DNA from: Hypericibacter sp049323455
Lineage (GTDB): Bacteria > Pseudomonadota > Alphaproteobacteria > Dongiales > Dongiaceae
Reading direction: 5' to 3'
Length of the DNA: 64,000 bases
Assembly: GCA_049323455.1 (NCBI GenBank)
Contig: JBMONF010000034.1
Location: 202,873 to 266,872, forward strand
Under the pieces are notes generated by a model. The model worked only from the letters and a program-made list of their open reading frames with translations, was not told where the DNA came from and made no database searches. Positions 27,400 to 35,954 of the stretch are shown here, in pieces. The translations under genes and the position numbers were made by a program. How positions within the stretch are numbered: position 1 is the stretch's first letter; each line of letters begins with the position of its first letter.

Positions 27400-28815
27400 T
27401 CATGCCCCTTGCGCCTTGGCCACGGGTGGGCACACCTCGCCTTCGCCGCCCGGCAGCAGGGCCTCGACGCGATTGCGGCCGGACTGCTTGGCCCGATACA
27501 TCGCCAGGTCGGCCCGCTGCAGCGCCGTTTCCGGCGTCTCGTCGGGATCGACCATGGTCACGCCGAGGCTAATGGTAACGAATATCTCCTCGCCTTCGGC
27601 GATCGGCATGGGCCGGTCCGCAACGGAGCGCCGCAAGCGCTCGGCGACCGAAAGGGCGGTCTCGTAGCCCACCTCCGGCATGGCAACCAGAAACTCCTCG
27701 CCGCCGAGCCGTACCACCATGTCGAAGCTGCGCAGATTGACGGTGAGCCGCCGGGCGACCTCGCGCAGCACGGCATCGCCGGCGGCGTGACCATACCGGT
27801 CGTTCACCTGCTTGAAATGATCGATGTCGCCCACGATGAGCGAGAGCGGCTTGCCCGAGATGTGCGTGCGATGCAGCAGCTCCTTGAGATGCTGCTCCAT
27901 ATAGCGACGGTTGTTGAGGCCGGTGAGGCTGTCGGTGAGCGCCAGCGACAGCCCGCGTTCGTAATGCCGGCGCAGTAGATCGTAATAGCGCGAACGGCGC
28001 ACCTGGGTGCGAACGCGGGCAAGCAGCTCGCTGCCATCGATCGGCTCCACCAGATAATCGGTGGCGCCGATGTCGAGCGCTTTCGCCAGCTCGGGCGCAT
28101 CGATCGAGCCGACGATCACCAGAATCGGCAGCTGGCGGGTGTCTTCATTTGCCCGGAGCTGCGAGCATAGGCGCAAGCCCTCGGCAGCGCCGACGGCAAA
28201 ATCCACGATGGCGAGGTCGAACGCCTCGGTCCGGGCTCGCTGGATCGCGTCGGGGCCGCCCGGAACCAGGACGGTCTCGTCCTTGTCCTGGGCCAGCATG
28301 TGCTGAATGCGCTCCGCCGTGTCGCCAGGCTTGGCGGCCAGCAATATGCGCGCCCGGCCGTGCTCCACCTCATCGTTGGCGGGCCCGCCCGCGATATTGA
28401 AGCGGTTCCATACGGCCTCACGCACGCGCCATTCGTCCATCATCAGCTTGAGACGCAGCAACGAACGCACGCGCGCGAAGAGCGCGAGATCATTGACCGG
28501 CTTGGTCAGGAAGTCGTCGGCGCCGGCTTCGATGCCGCGCACGCGGTCGGAGACGTCGGACAGGGCCGTGACCATCACCACCGGCAGATGGGCCGAGCGC
28601 GGATCCGAGCGGATGCGCCGGCACACCTCGAAACCGTCCACTTCCGGCATCATCACGTCGAGCAACACGAGGTCCGGTGGCGAGCGGTCGATGCGGGCCA
28701 AGGCCTCGACGCCGTTCTCCGCCAGCTCGACGTCGAAATACTCGGCCGCAAGCTTCGCTTCCAGGAGTCGCCGATTGGCGGCGACATCGTCGACGACGAG
28801 AACACGCCCGGACAT
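27400..28815 (-). CDS. pleD: PleD-type diguanylate cyclase response regulator
   Basis: 471 residues in REC-REC-GGDEF order. The first receiver has the acceptor D53 in LVLLDVMMPE and K-site TKPV; the second (about 155-275) is a degenerate adaptor receiver. The GGDEF domain has LTGLNNRR, GDIDHFKQVNDRYGH and the active-site GGEEF. Five residues before it stands RSFD, matching the RxxD inhibitory site for c-di-GMP feedback. In Caulobacter PleD drives the motile-to-sessile switch. It follows divK by 9 bp. Confidence 0.95.
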   Translation of the reverse strand: MSGRVLVVDDVAANRRLLEAKLAAEYFDVELAENGVEALARIDRSPPDLVLLDVMMPEVDGFEVCRRIRSDPRSAHLPVVMVTALSDVSDRVRGIEAGADDFLTKPVNDLALFARVRSLLRLKLMMDEWRVREAVWNRFNIAGGPANDEVEHGRARILLAAKPGDTAERIQHMLAQDKDETVLVPGGPDAIQRARTEAFDLAIVDFAVGAAEGLRLCSQLRANEDTRQLPILVIVGSIDAPELAKALDIGATDYLVEPIDGSELLARVRTQVRRSRYYDLLRRHYERGLSLALTDSLTGLNNRRYMEQHLKELLHRTHISGKPLSLIVGDIDHFKQVNDRYGHAAGDAVLREVARRLTVNLRSFDMVVRLGGEEFLVAMPEVGYETALSVAERLRRSVADRPMPIAEGEEIFVTISLGVTMVDPDETPETALQRADLAMYRAKQSGRNRVEALLPGGEGEVCPPVAKAQGA

Positions 28816-28824
28816 GGAATGCGC

Positions 28825-29244
28825 CTAGCGCAGGAACCTTTCAACAGTGCTGAGGAACTGGGTAACGGAGATCGGCTTGGCGATATAGGCCTCGCAGCCA
28901 CCCTGCAGGATCTTCTCTTCGTCGCCCTTCATGGCGAAGGCCGTGACGGCGATCACGGGGATCGCCCGCAAATCGTCGTCCTCCTTGATCCACTTGGTCA
29001 CCTCGAGGCCGGAGACCTCGGGCAACTGGATATCCATCAGGATCAAGTCGGGGCGGTGCTGGCGCGCCAGCTTCAGCGCCTCCATGCCATCCCGGGTCTG
29101 AAGAATGTTGTAGCCGTGCGCTTCCATCAGGTCGTGGAAGAGCTTCATGTTCAGCTCGTTATCCTCGACGATGAGCACGGTCTTCCCCGCGCCGCTGCGG
29201 CGCGGCGCTTCCGTCGAAGCGATATTATCAGTCGTATCGTTCAT
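28825..29244 (-). CDS. divK: Single-domain response regulator DivK
   Basis: 139 residues: a free receiver domain with acceptor D71 (LILMDIQLPEVSG), conserved acidic pair (VEDNE) and the switch Lys in YIAKPIS. An 18-residue N-terminal extension precedes the domain; without it the acceptor would be residue 53 as in Caulobacter DivK. DivK relays phosphate in the DivJ/PleC-CckA-CtrA cell-cycle circuit. Directly upstream of pleD, the conserved order. A CtrA-like half-matched box is present upstream. Confidence 0.94.
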   Translation of the reverse strand: MNDTTDNIASTEAPRRSGAGKTVLIVEDNELNMKLFHDLMEAHGYNILQTRDGMEALKLARQHRPDLILMDIQLPEVSGLEVTKWIKEDDDLRAIPVIAVTAFAMKGDEEKILQGGCEAYIAKPISVTQFLSTVERFLR

Positions 29245-29341
29245 GCCGCCCCCTGAGGCCTGCACGGACCCGTGCACTAAGCGACGGCCATCCCTGGCGC
29301 AGCCCGGCCACGTCATCTATTAACGCATTAGCGGGGTGTCG

Positions 29342-29356
29342 TTAACATTTCGTTGA
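29342..29356 (-). promoter_or_regulatory. Possible CtrA-binding box upstream of divK
   Basis: TTAA at 29342-29345 and TTGA at 29353-29356, seven bases apart, matching the CtrA consensus TTAA-N7-TTAA with one mismatch. It lies about 98 bp upstream of the divK start. A single box in AT-richer DNA can occur by chance. Confidence 0.35.
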
Positions 29357-29481
29357 GCGGACGTCGCAAGAACGGCCTGGGCGACGGAAAAATTGGCGGA
29401 AATCCGGCTTTTTCCCAGCCGACCGCCCAAGAACGCGACGGCTCGCCGCGGCGGACCGGGAACCAGCATCGGGGGATCGGG

Positions 29482-30423
29482 GTGACGGATCGGCACTACC
29501 GCATCGGAATCGATCTCGGCGGCACCAAGATCGAGGCAGCCCTGCTCGCGCCGGATGGCCGGATCCTGGAACGCCGGCGCATGGCCACACCGCGCGGCGA
29601 TTACGGCGGCACCATCGAAGCCGTCGCAGCGCTGGTGGCCCGGCTCGACGCGGCGATCGAGCCGGACGCGCCGCGACCCAGCGTCGGCGTCGGAATCCCC
29701 GGCGCGATTTCGCCAGCAACGGGTCTCGTCAAGAACGCCAACTCGACTTGGCTCATCGGCCAGCCGCTGGATCGGGATCTCGCCCAGCGGCTCGGCCGGC
29801 CCGTGCGCGTCGCCAACGACGCCAACTGCTTCGCCGTCTCGGAGGCGACCGACGGCGCCGGCGCCGGTGCGCAAATCCTGTTCGGCGTGGTACTGGGCAC
29901 GGGTGTCGGCGGCGGCATCGCCGTCCACGGCCGCCCGCTGGTGGGCGCCAATGCCATCGCCGGGGAATGGGGGCACAACCCCCTGCCCTGGCCTGAGCCC
30001 GGCGAGCTTGACGGCCGGCCCTGCTATTGCGGCCAGCAAGGCTGCATCGAGACCTTCCTGTCGGGCCCGGCGCTCGAAGCAGAATATCAAGCAGCGAGCG
30101 GCCGACGCCTGGAGGCGGCCCGGATCGAGATGGCCGCGCGCAGCGGCGACGGCGCGGCCGAAGCCGTGCTCGCCCGCTACGAGGAACGCCTCGCGCGCGG
30201 CCTCGCGCATGTCATCAACCTGATCGACCCCGAGGTGATCGTGCTGGGCGGCGGGGCTTCCAACATCGCGCGGCTTTACGAGGCGGTGCCGCGGCTGTGG
30301 GGTCGCCACGTCTTCTCCGACCGGGTCGACACCCGCCTGGTGGCCCCCTTGCATGGCGATTCGTCGGGGGTGCGCGGCGCGGCCTGGCTGTGGCCCGCCG
30401 AAACGCCCCAGAGCTGGCCGTAA
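29482..30423 (+). CDS. ROK-family sugar kinase (fructokinase/N-acetylglucosamine kinase-like)
   Basis: 313 residues from a GTG preceded by a GGGGGA ribosome site; this start places the phosphate loop GIDLGGTK at residues 8-15, as in the family. The catalytic region VANDANCFAVSEA and the zinc motif (GHNPL, then CYCGQQGCIE) are complete. ROK kinases phosphorylate fructose, glucose, mannose or GlcNAc; the EWGHNP and CYCGQQGC pattern is closest to Mak/NagK. It is divergent from divK and only 13 bp before dinB, so the two may share a transcript although functionally unrelated. Confidence 0.88.
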   Translation: MTDRHYRIGIDLGGTKIEAALLAPDGRILERRRMATPRGDYGGTIEAVAALVARLDAAIEPDAPRPSVGVGIPGAISPATGLVKNANSTWLIGQPLDRDLAQRLGRPVRVANDANCFAVSEATDGAGAGAQILFGVVLGTGVGGGIAVHGRPLVGANAIAGEWGHNPLPWPEPGELDGRPCYCGQQGCIETFLSGPALEAEYQAASGRRLEAARIEMAARSGDGAAEAVLARYEERLARGLAHVINLIDPEVIVLGGGASNIARLYEAVPRLWGRHVFSDRVDTRLVAPLHGDSSGVRGAAWLWPAETPQSWP

Positions 30424-30436
30424 GGGGCGCCTTGAG

Positions 30437-31723
<1,287 letters not shown>

Positions 31724-31772
31724 GAGGGCCGAGACGTCCAGGTTTTGGTGCGTTCCAGACTGAGCAAAATCA

Positions 31773-31870
31773 CCCCCTCACCCTGCCCTCTCCCCCACTT
31801 GCGTGGGGGAGAGGGTTGCGAAGGGTTGGCGAGGCGGAAGCCGAGCCTTACCCGAAGCTGGGTGAGGGGG
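31773..31870. repeat. Dispersed intergenic repeat (family B)
   Basis: Bounded by CCCCCTCACC and GGTGAGGGGG, with an internal perfect 13-bp stem (31786-31798 with 31803-31815). The right part (GCTTCGGGTAAG, TTCCGCCTCG, AACCCTTC words on the opposite strand) recurs inverted at 63822-63880. It lies between convergent dinB and the PAS gene and may serve as a bidirectional terminator. Confidence 0.7.
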
Positions 31871-31896
31871 CCGCGTCGAGTCAAACTGAAATTGCG

Positions 31897-32556
31897 CTAG
31901 CGGCGAACCGCGATGATCTCGTCGAGCTCGCGCATCTGGGTCGAGATGCTGCCGGCAGCACCACGGCTCTCTTCCGCGAGCGCGTTGATCTCTTGCGCCA
32001 CGACCGCGAAGCCGCGGCCGAATTCGCCCGCTCGCGACGCCTCGATCCGGGCGTTCAGCGAAAGCAGCTTGAGCCGTCCGAGCACGCCCAGGATCGAATT
32101 CACGCTCTGCAGGATGCCTTCGCTCTTGGTGGAGATGGCGCTGATGAGACCGGTCAGGCGGCGCTCGACCTCCTTCTGGCCTTCGATGGTCGCGACGAAG
32201 CCTTCGAGATATTCGACAGCACCGGCGGCGTCCTTCACGGCACCGCCGACCTCCAGCACCCAGACCTCGCCTCCCTCGCGCTTGACGAGCCGGTAGGTCG
32301 TCTCCCAGGACCGGTTTTCGGCGAGCGCGTCGCCGACCGCCTTGTCCACCCCGGCCGCGTCCTCGGGCAGGATGACGGAAGCGAAGCTGCGCACGCGGTT
32401 GCCGATGAAGTCGTTCGCCGCAAACCCGGTCAGCCGCTCGATGCCGGGCGTCATGTAGATCATGGTGTAATCGGCGTCGTTCCGGCAGCGGTACACGAAG
32501 CCGTTGAGGCGGGATATCACGCTCGTCAGAACGTGCGAATCGTCGATTTTCGACAT
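31897..32556 (-). CDS. Soluble PAS-domain protein with minimal chemoreceptor-like hairpin
   Basis: 219 residues, no membrane segment. Residues about 8-120 form a PAS fold (YMTPGIERLTGFAANDFIGN, then VKDAAGAVEYLEGFVATIE). From about 125 a helical hairpin carries LLSLNARIEASRAGEFGRGF and AVVAQEINALAEES, very close to the tip of methyl-accepting chemotaxis proteins that contacts CheA/CheW. The helices around the tip are much shorter than in true chemoreceptors, and there is no HAMP or transmembrane part. No che gene is nearby. It may be a small cytoplasmic sensor or a signalling adaptor; function unknown. Confidence 0.78.
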   Translation of the reverse strand: MSKIDDSHVLTSVISRLNGFVYRCRNDADYTMIYMTPGIERLTGFAANDFIGNRVRSFASVILPEDAAGVDKAVGDALAENRSWETTYRLVKREGGEVWVLEVGGAVKDAAGAVEYLEGFVATIEGQKEVERRLTGLISAISTKSEGILQSVNSILGVLGRLKLLSLNARIEASRAGEFGRGFAVVAQEINALAEESRGAAGSISTQMRELDEIIAVRR

Positions 32557-32642
32557 GCCGTGTCCCCCTTGGCATCGCGTCGCAATCGCAGTGCGCTGAA
32601 AGGGCTACACAGCTCCTGCTTAAAAAACCCTCAAAACCGCAT

Positions 32643-33488
32643 TCAGCAGGAAGGCTTGGGTAAAGCTTCGAGCTTCGAGAGGGTCGCGAGGATGCTGAAA
32701 TCGCCGTAGTTCAGTTCCAGGCGATCCACCACGCCGTTGGCGTAGAGCTGCAGGTTTTGCTCGTGCTCGGGCTCGGCCGCCTGGCTGCCCGGCGCATAGA
32801 AGGCGAGCGCCACCCGCCAGCCGGGCACGCCCTTGAGCTCGGCACGCTGATCCGCAACCTTGCGGGCGGCCTCGGGCAAAGCCGTGATGACGGCATTGAC
32901 GCCGAACAGGCCCTGCTCGTCCGAACCATCGAACACCTCGCGCCAGACCATCTGGTCACCCTTCGTGGCATGCTCGATCAAGGCCAGGCTGTGCTGGGTG
33001 GGAAACAGGCTGCCGGCCGGCAGCGCCACGGCGTGCGACGGAGGCTGGCTGTAGTTGGCCCTTCCGCCGCTGCCGTCGGCGGCCAGCCTGGCATCGCCAC
33101 GATACTCCGCGACCAGATCGCCGTCGGTCGATTGACGGACGACGAAGCGGTAGCTGCTGCCGTCCTTGGCCTCCCAGGAGGTCAGGCTCCAGCCGATCGA
33201 GGCCTGATCGCCGCTCGCATAGAGGAATTGCATGAGCGAGCGCTGGCTGACGCTCCACCCGTCGCAGGAATCCTGCCATTCGAAGGCCATCTGGCCCTCG
33301 ACGTCGGCGACATCGCCGCCGCTCTTGAGGAGCTGGACCTGATAGAGCGCCCGATGCGGCAAGAGGCCGGCCATGCCGGCCTCGGCCGGCCGCGGCAGAG
33401 ACGCCGCGAGCAGGCAAAACAGAGCCGCCCCCAACCAAGGGGCGGCTTTTCGACTATGCCACAGAAAGCGTCGAAAATTCGATGACAT
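32643..33488 (-). CDS. eipB: EipB-family (DUF1849) periplasmic envelope-integrity protein
   Basis: 281 residues with a signal peptide (hydrophobic 16-36, cleavage near PAEAG). After it come the family features LLPHRALYQVQL and EWQDSCDGWSVSQRSL. In Brucella EipB a conserved disulfide joins a Cys in this region to one near the C terminus; here C75 and the very last residue C281 are the matching pair. EipB folds as a beta-spiral that supports cell-envelope integrity in the periplasm. Divergent from the hydroxyacid dehydrogenase. Confidence 0.85.
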   Translation of the reverse strand: MSSNFRRFLWHSRKAAPWLGAALFCLLAASLPRPAEAGMAGLLPHRALYQVQLLKSGGDVADVEGQMAFEWQDSCDGWSVSQRSLMQFLYASGDQASIGWSLTSWEAKDGSSYRFVVRQSTDGDLVAEYRGDARLAADGSGGRANYSQPPSHAVALPAGSLFPTQHSLALIEHATKGDQMVWREVFDGSDEQGLFGVNAVITALPEAARKVADQRAELKGVPGWRVALAFYAPGSQAAEPEHEQNLQLYANGVVDRLELNYGDFSILATLSKLEALPKPSC

Positions 33489-33576
33489 GCGCGACCGGTC
33501 GAATTATGTCATGCCGGGTCTGAAAACGATAGCGCCCCGATCTCCCAGCCTCTCGACCTCTCTCCCGGAGCATCCC

Positions 33577-34542
33577 ATGCCGCAAAAGCCGACCGTGTTC
33601 GTAACCCGCAAGCTGCCCGATGCCGTCGAGGCGCGCCTGAAGCGCGACTATGACGCCCGGCTCAACCCGGCCGACAAGCTCCTGAGCGCCGAGGAGATCA
33701 TGGCCGGCGTGCAGGATGCCGACGCGCTTCTGCCCTGCCCGACCGACAAGATCGCGGCCGACATGATCCGGCGCTTCCCCGCCCGGCTCAAGGTCATCGC
33801 CACCTTCTCGGTCGGCTACGAGCATATCGACATCAACGCCTGCAGGGAGCGCGGGATCGCGGTCGGCAACACGCCCGACGTGCTGACCGATGCCACCGCC
33901 GACATCGCGCTCTTGCTGATGCTGGGCGCGGCGCGGCGGGCCTATGAGGGCGAGCGCATGGTGCGCGAGGCGACCTGGGGCGCCTGGGCGCCCACCGGCA
34001 TGCTGGGCGTGCACATGACCGGCAAGCGGCTCGGCATCTACGGCATGGGCCGCATCGGCCAGGCCGTGGCCAAGCGCGCCCGCGCCTTCGACATGGTGAT
34101 CCATTACCACAACCGCTCGCGGCTCCCGGTCGCCCAGGAGCAGGGCGCCATCTTCCACGAGCGCGCCGAGGACATGCTGCCGCATTGCGACTTCCTGTCG
34201 ATCAACGCGCCGGCCACCCCGGAGACGACCGGATTCCTCAATGCCGAGCGCATCAAGCTGCTGCCCGACGGCGCCATCGTCGTGAACACGGCGCGCGGGC
34301 CGCTCGTCGACGACGAAGCGCTGATCGCGGCGCTCAAATCGGGGAAGCTCTTCGCCGCCGGTCTCGACGTCTTCACCGGCGAGCCCGCCATCAACCCGGG
34401 CTACCGGCCGCTCAAGAATGCGTTCCTGCTGCCGCATCTGGGCAGCGCCACGGTCGAGACGCGCAACGCCATGGGCTTCAAGGCGGTCGACAATCTCGAC
34501 GCGTTCTTCGCAGGCCGCCCGCTGCCAGCGCGCGTGGTGTGA
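33577..34542 (+). CDS. D-2-hydroxyacid dehydrogenase (glyoxylate/hydroxypyruvate reductase-like)
   Basis: 321 residues, family length. NAD(P)-binding Rossmann motif GIYGMGRIGQAVAKRA, catalytic Arg in NTARGPLVDDEAL, Glu in DVFTGEP and the His of LPHLGSAT are all in place, so the enzyme should be active. Closest in style to GyaR/GRHPR enzymes that reduce glyoxylate or hydroxypyruvate to glycolate or D-glycerate. It is monocistronic and convergent with the agmatine deiminase-like gene, with repeat DNA between them. Confidence 0.88.
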   Translation: MPQKPTVFVTRKLPDAVEARLKRDYDARLNPADKLLSAEEIMAGVQDADALLPCPTDKIAADMIRRFPARLKVIATFSVGYEHIDINACRERGIAVGNTPDVLTDATADIALLLMLGAARRAYEGERMVREATWGAWAPTGMLGVHMTGKRLGIYGMGRIGQAVAKRARAFDMVIHYHNRSRLPVAQEQGAIFHERAEDMLPHCDFLSINAPATPETTGFLNAERIKLLPDGAIVVNTARGPLVDDEALIAALKSGKLFAAGLDVFTGEPAINPGYRPLKNAFLLPHLGSATVETRNAMGFKAVDNLDAFFAGRPLPARVV

Positions 34543-34567
34543 GGGACAGCCCAACCGTTTGGCGCGA

Positions 34568-34650
34568 CCTCACCCTGAGCTTGTCGAAGGGCGAGGTCGC
34601 GGGCGTCGCAGCGATACGAGGCCTCATCCTTCGACAGGCTCAGGATGAGG
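34568..34650. repeat. Dispersed intergenic repeat (family A), two inverted units
   Basis: Left unit CCTCACCCTGAGCTTGTCGA (34568 onward) and right unit CCTTCGACAGGCTCAGGATG (ending 34650) face each other around about 30 bp. It lies between two convergent genes. Confidence 0.7.
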
Positions 34651-34722
34651 CCTATCCGCTACGCTTGCCAGAGCAGCTCGGCGACCCTGCCCGATGGGTC
34701 TTCGCAGCCGTTGGACCCGGCC

Positions 34723-35751
34723 CTATCCCGCCGGCAATCCGGCCGGCTGCGGCAGGCTGAGCGCGCGCAGGCCCCCGCCGCCATAGACCAGGTCGCTCAC
34801 CAGCACCTGCACGATCTGCCGATCGGGGAACAGCTTGGCCACGATGGCGAAGGCGCGGTCGTCCTGCGGTACCTCGAAAGCCGGCAGCACGACGCCGCCA
34901 TTGGCGAGATACAGGCTGGTATAGGCGAGCGGCAGCCGCTCGCCCTCGTCGGAGAGGCGAGTGCGCGGCTGCTCGATCTCGATGAGTTGGAGCCGGCGGC
35001 CCCTGGCGTCGGTCGCCGCCTTGAGCCGATCGGCCGTGTCGGCCAGGGTCGCAAAATTGGCGTCGCTGCGGTCCTGGGTCGTCTGGATCAGCACCACCCC
35101 CGGACGCACGAAGCAGAAGAGATTGTCGAGCCGCCCGCCGGCGGGATCGCCCTCGAGCGCAGCCGAGACCCAGATCACCTGCTCGACGCCGAGGAAACTC
35201 TTGAGCATGCCTTCCGCCGCCATGCGGTCCAGGCCCGGATTGCGCCTCGTATCGAGGATCACCTTCTCGTTGGCCAGGAGCGTGCCCTCGCCATCGCTCA
35301 TGATGGCGCTGCCCTCCAGCACGATCGGCGCCCGGTAGCGCCGCATGCTGAGATGAGCCAGGAGCTTCTCCGGCACCTGGGCGTCGCCTTCGTAATCGGA
35401 ATATCGGCCACCCCAGGCGTTCCAGTGCCACTCGACGCCGGCGACATGACCTGTGTCGCTGACGACGAAGCTGGGGCCGTTGTCCCTGAGCCAGCTGTCG
35501 TTCTGCGGCAGCGAGAAGCTGGCCACACCCGGCGCGGTCTGCAACGACACTTCGGCCACCTTGGTCGGCTTGGCGAGGATGGTGACCGGCTCGAAGCGAG
35601 CGATCGCCTCGGCCACCTCGGCGAAGGCGTCGCGCGCGGCGCCCATATGCTCGCCCCAGTTCTCGGCGCGGATCGGCCAAGCCATCCAGCAACGGCTGTG
35701 CGGCGCCCAGTCGGCAGGGAGGCGGAAACCGTCGTCGGCGGGGCGAGTCAT
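34723..35751 (-). CDS. Agmatine deiminase-family protein, catalytic residues lost
   Basis: 342 residues of the guanidino-group-modifying (PAD/agmatine deiminase) fold. Preserved elements are the NDSWLRDNGPSFVV motif (84-97, D90), LEGSAIMSDGEGT (145-157) and LDNLFCFV. Changed elements are critical: the DETDGH motif reads DPAGGR (202-207), so the active-site His is R207, and the terminal GGGNIHC motif reads GGGGLRA (324-330), so the nucleophilic Cys is A330. Deimination of agmatine to N-carbamoylputrescine is therefore unlikely. No partner such as an amidohydrolase (AguB) is adjacent. Reading frame is intact over the full family length, which argues against simple pseudogene decay. Confidence 0.82.
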   Translation of the reverse strand: MTRPADDGFRLPADWAPHSRCWMAWPIRAENWGEHMGAARDAFAEVAEAIARFEPVTILAKPTKVAEVSLQTAPGVASFSLPQNDSWLRDNGPSFVVSDTGHVAGVEWHWNAWGGRYSDYEGDAQVPEKLLAHLSMRRYRAPIVLEGSAIMSDGEGTLLANEKVILDTRRNPGLDRMAAEGMLKSFLGVEQVIWVSAALEGDPAGGRLDNLFCFVRPGVVLIQTTQDRSDANFATLADTADRLKAATDARGRRLQLIEIEQPRTRLSDEGERLPLAYTSLYLANGGVVLPAFEVPQDDRAFAIVAKLFPDRQIVQVLVSDLVYGGGGLRALSLPQPAGLPAG

Positions 35752-35954
35752 GGAAGGCTCCCTCGTCGCACCAGTACCCCGCCGTCGTGGCAAGCCATGA
35801 GGACGCACGAGCGGTGCCCGCCGGCGGGTATTTTCGTTCCTGGCTCTTGTGCCGGCTGTCCGTGAAAGCCGGCACTGGCGAGCGGCGCCAACTCTAACAG
35901 GGCGCCCGGCCCTGGCCAACGGGGCCCCCTGTGGACATCTCCCGTCAGCGGCTC

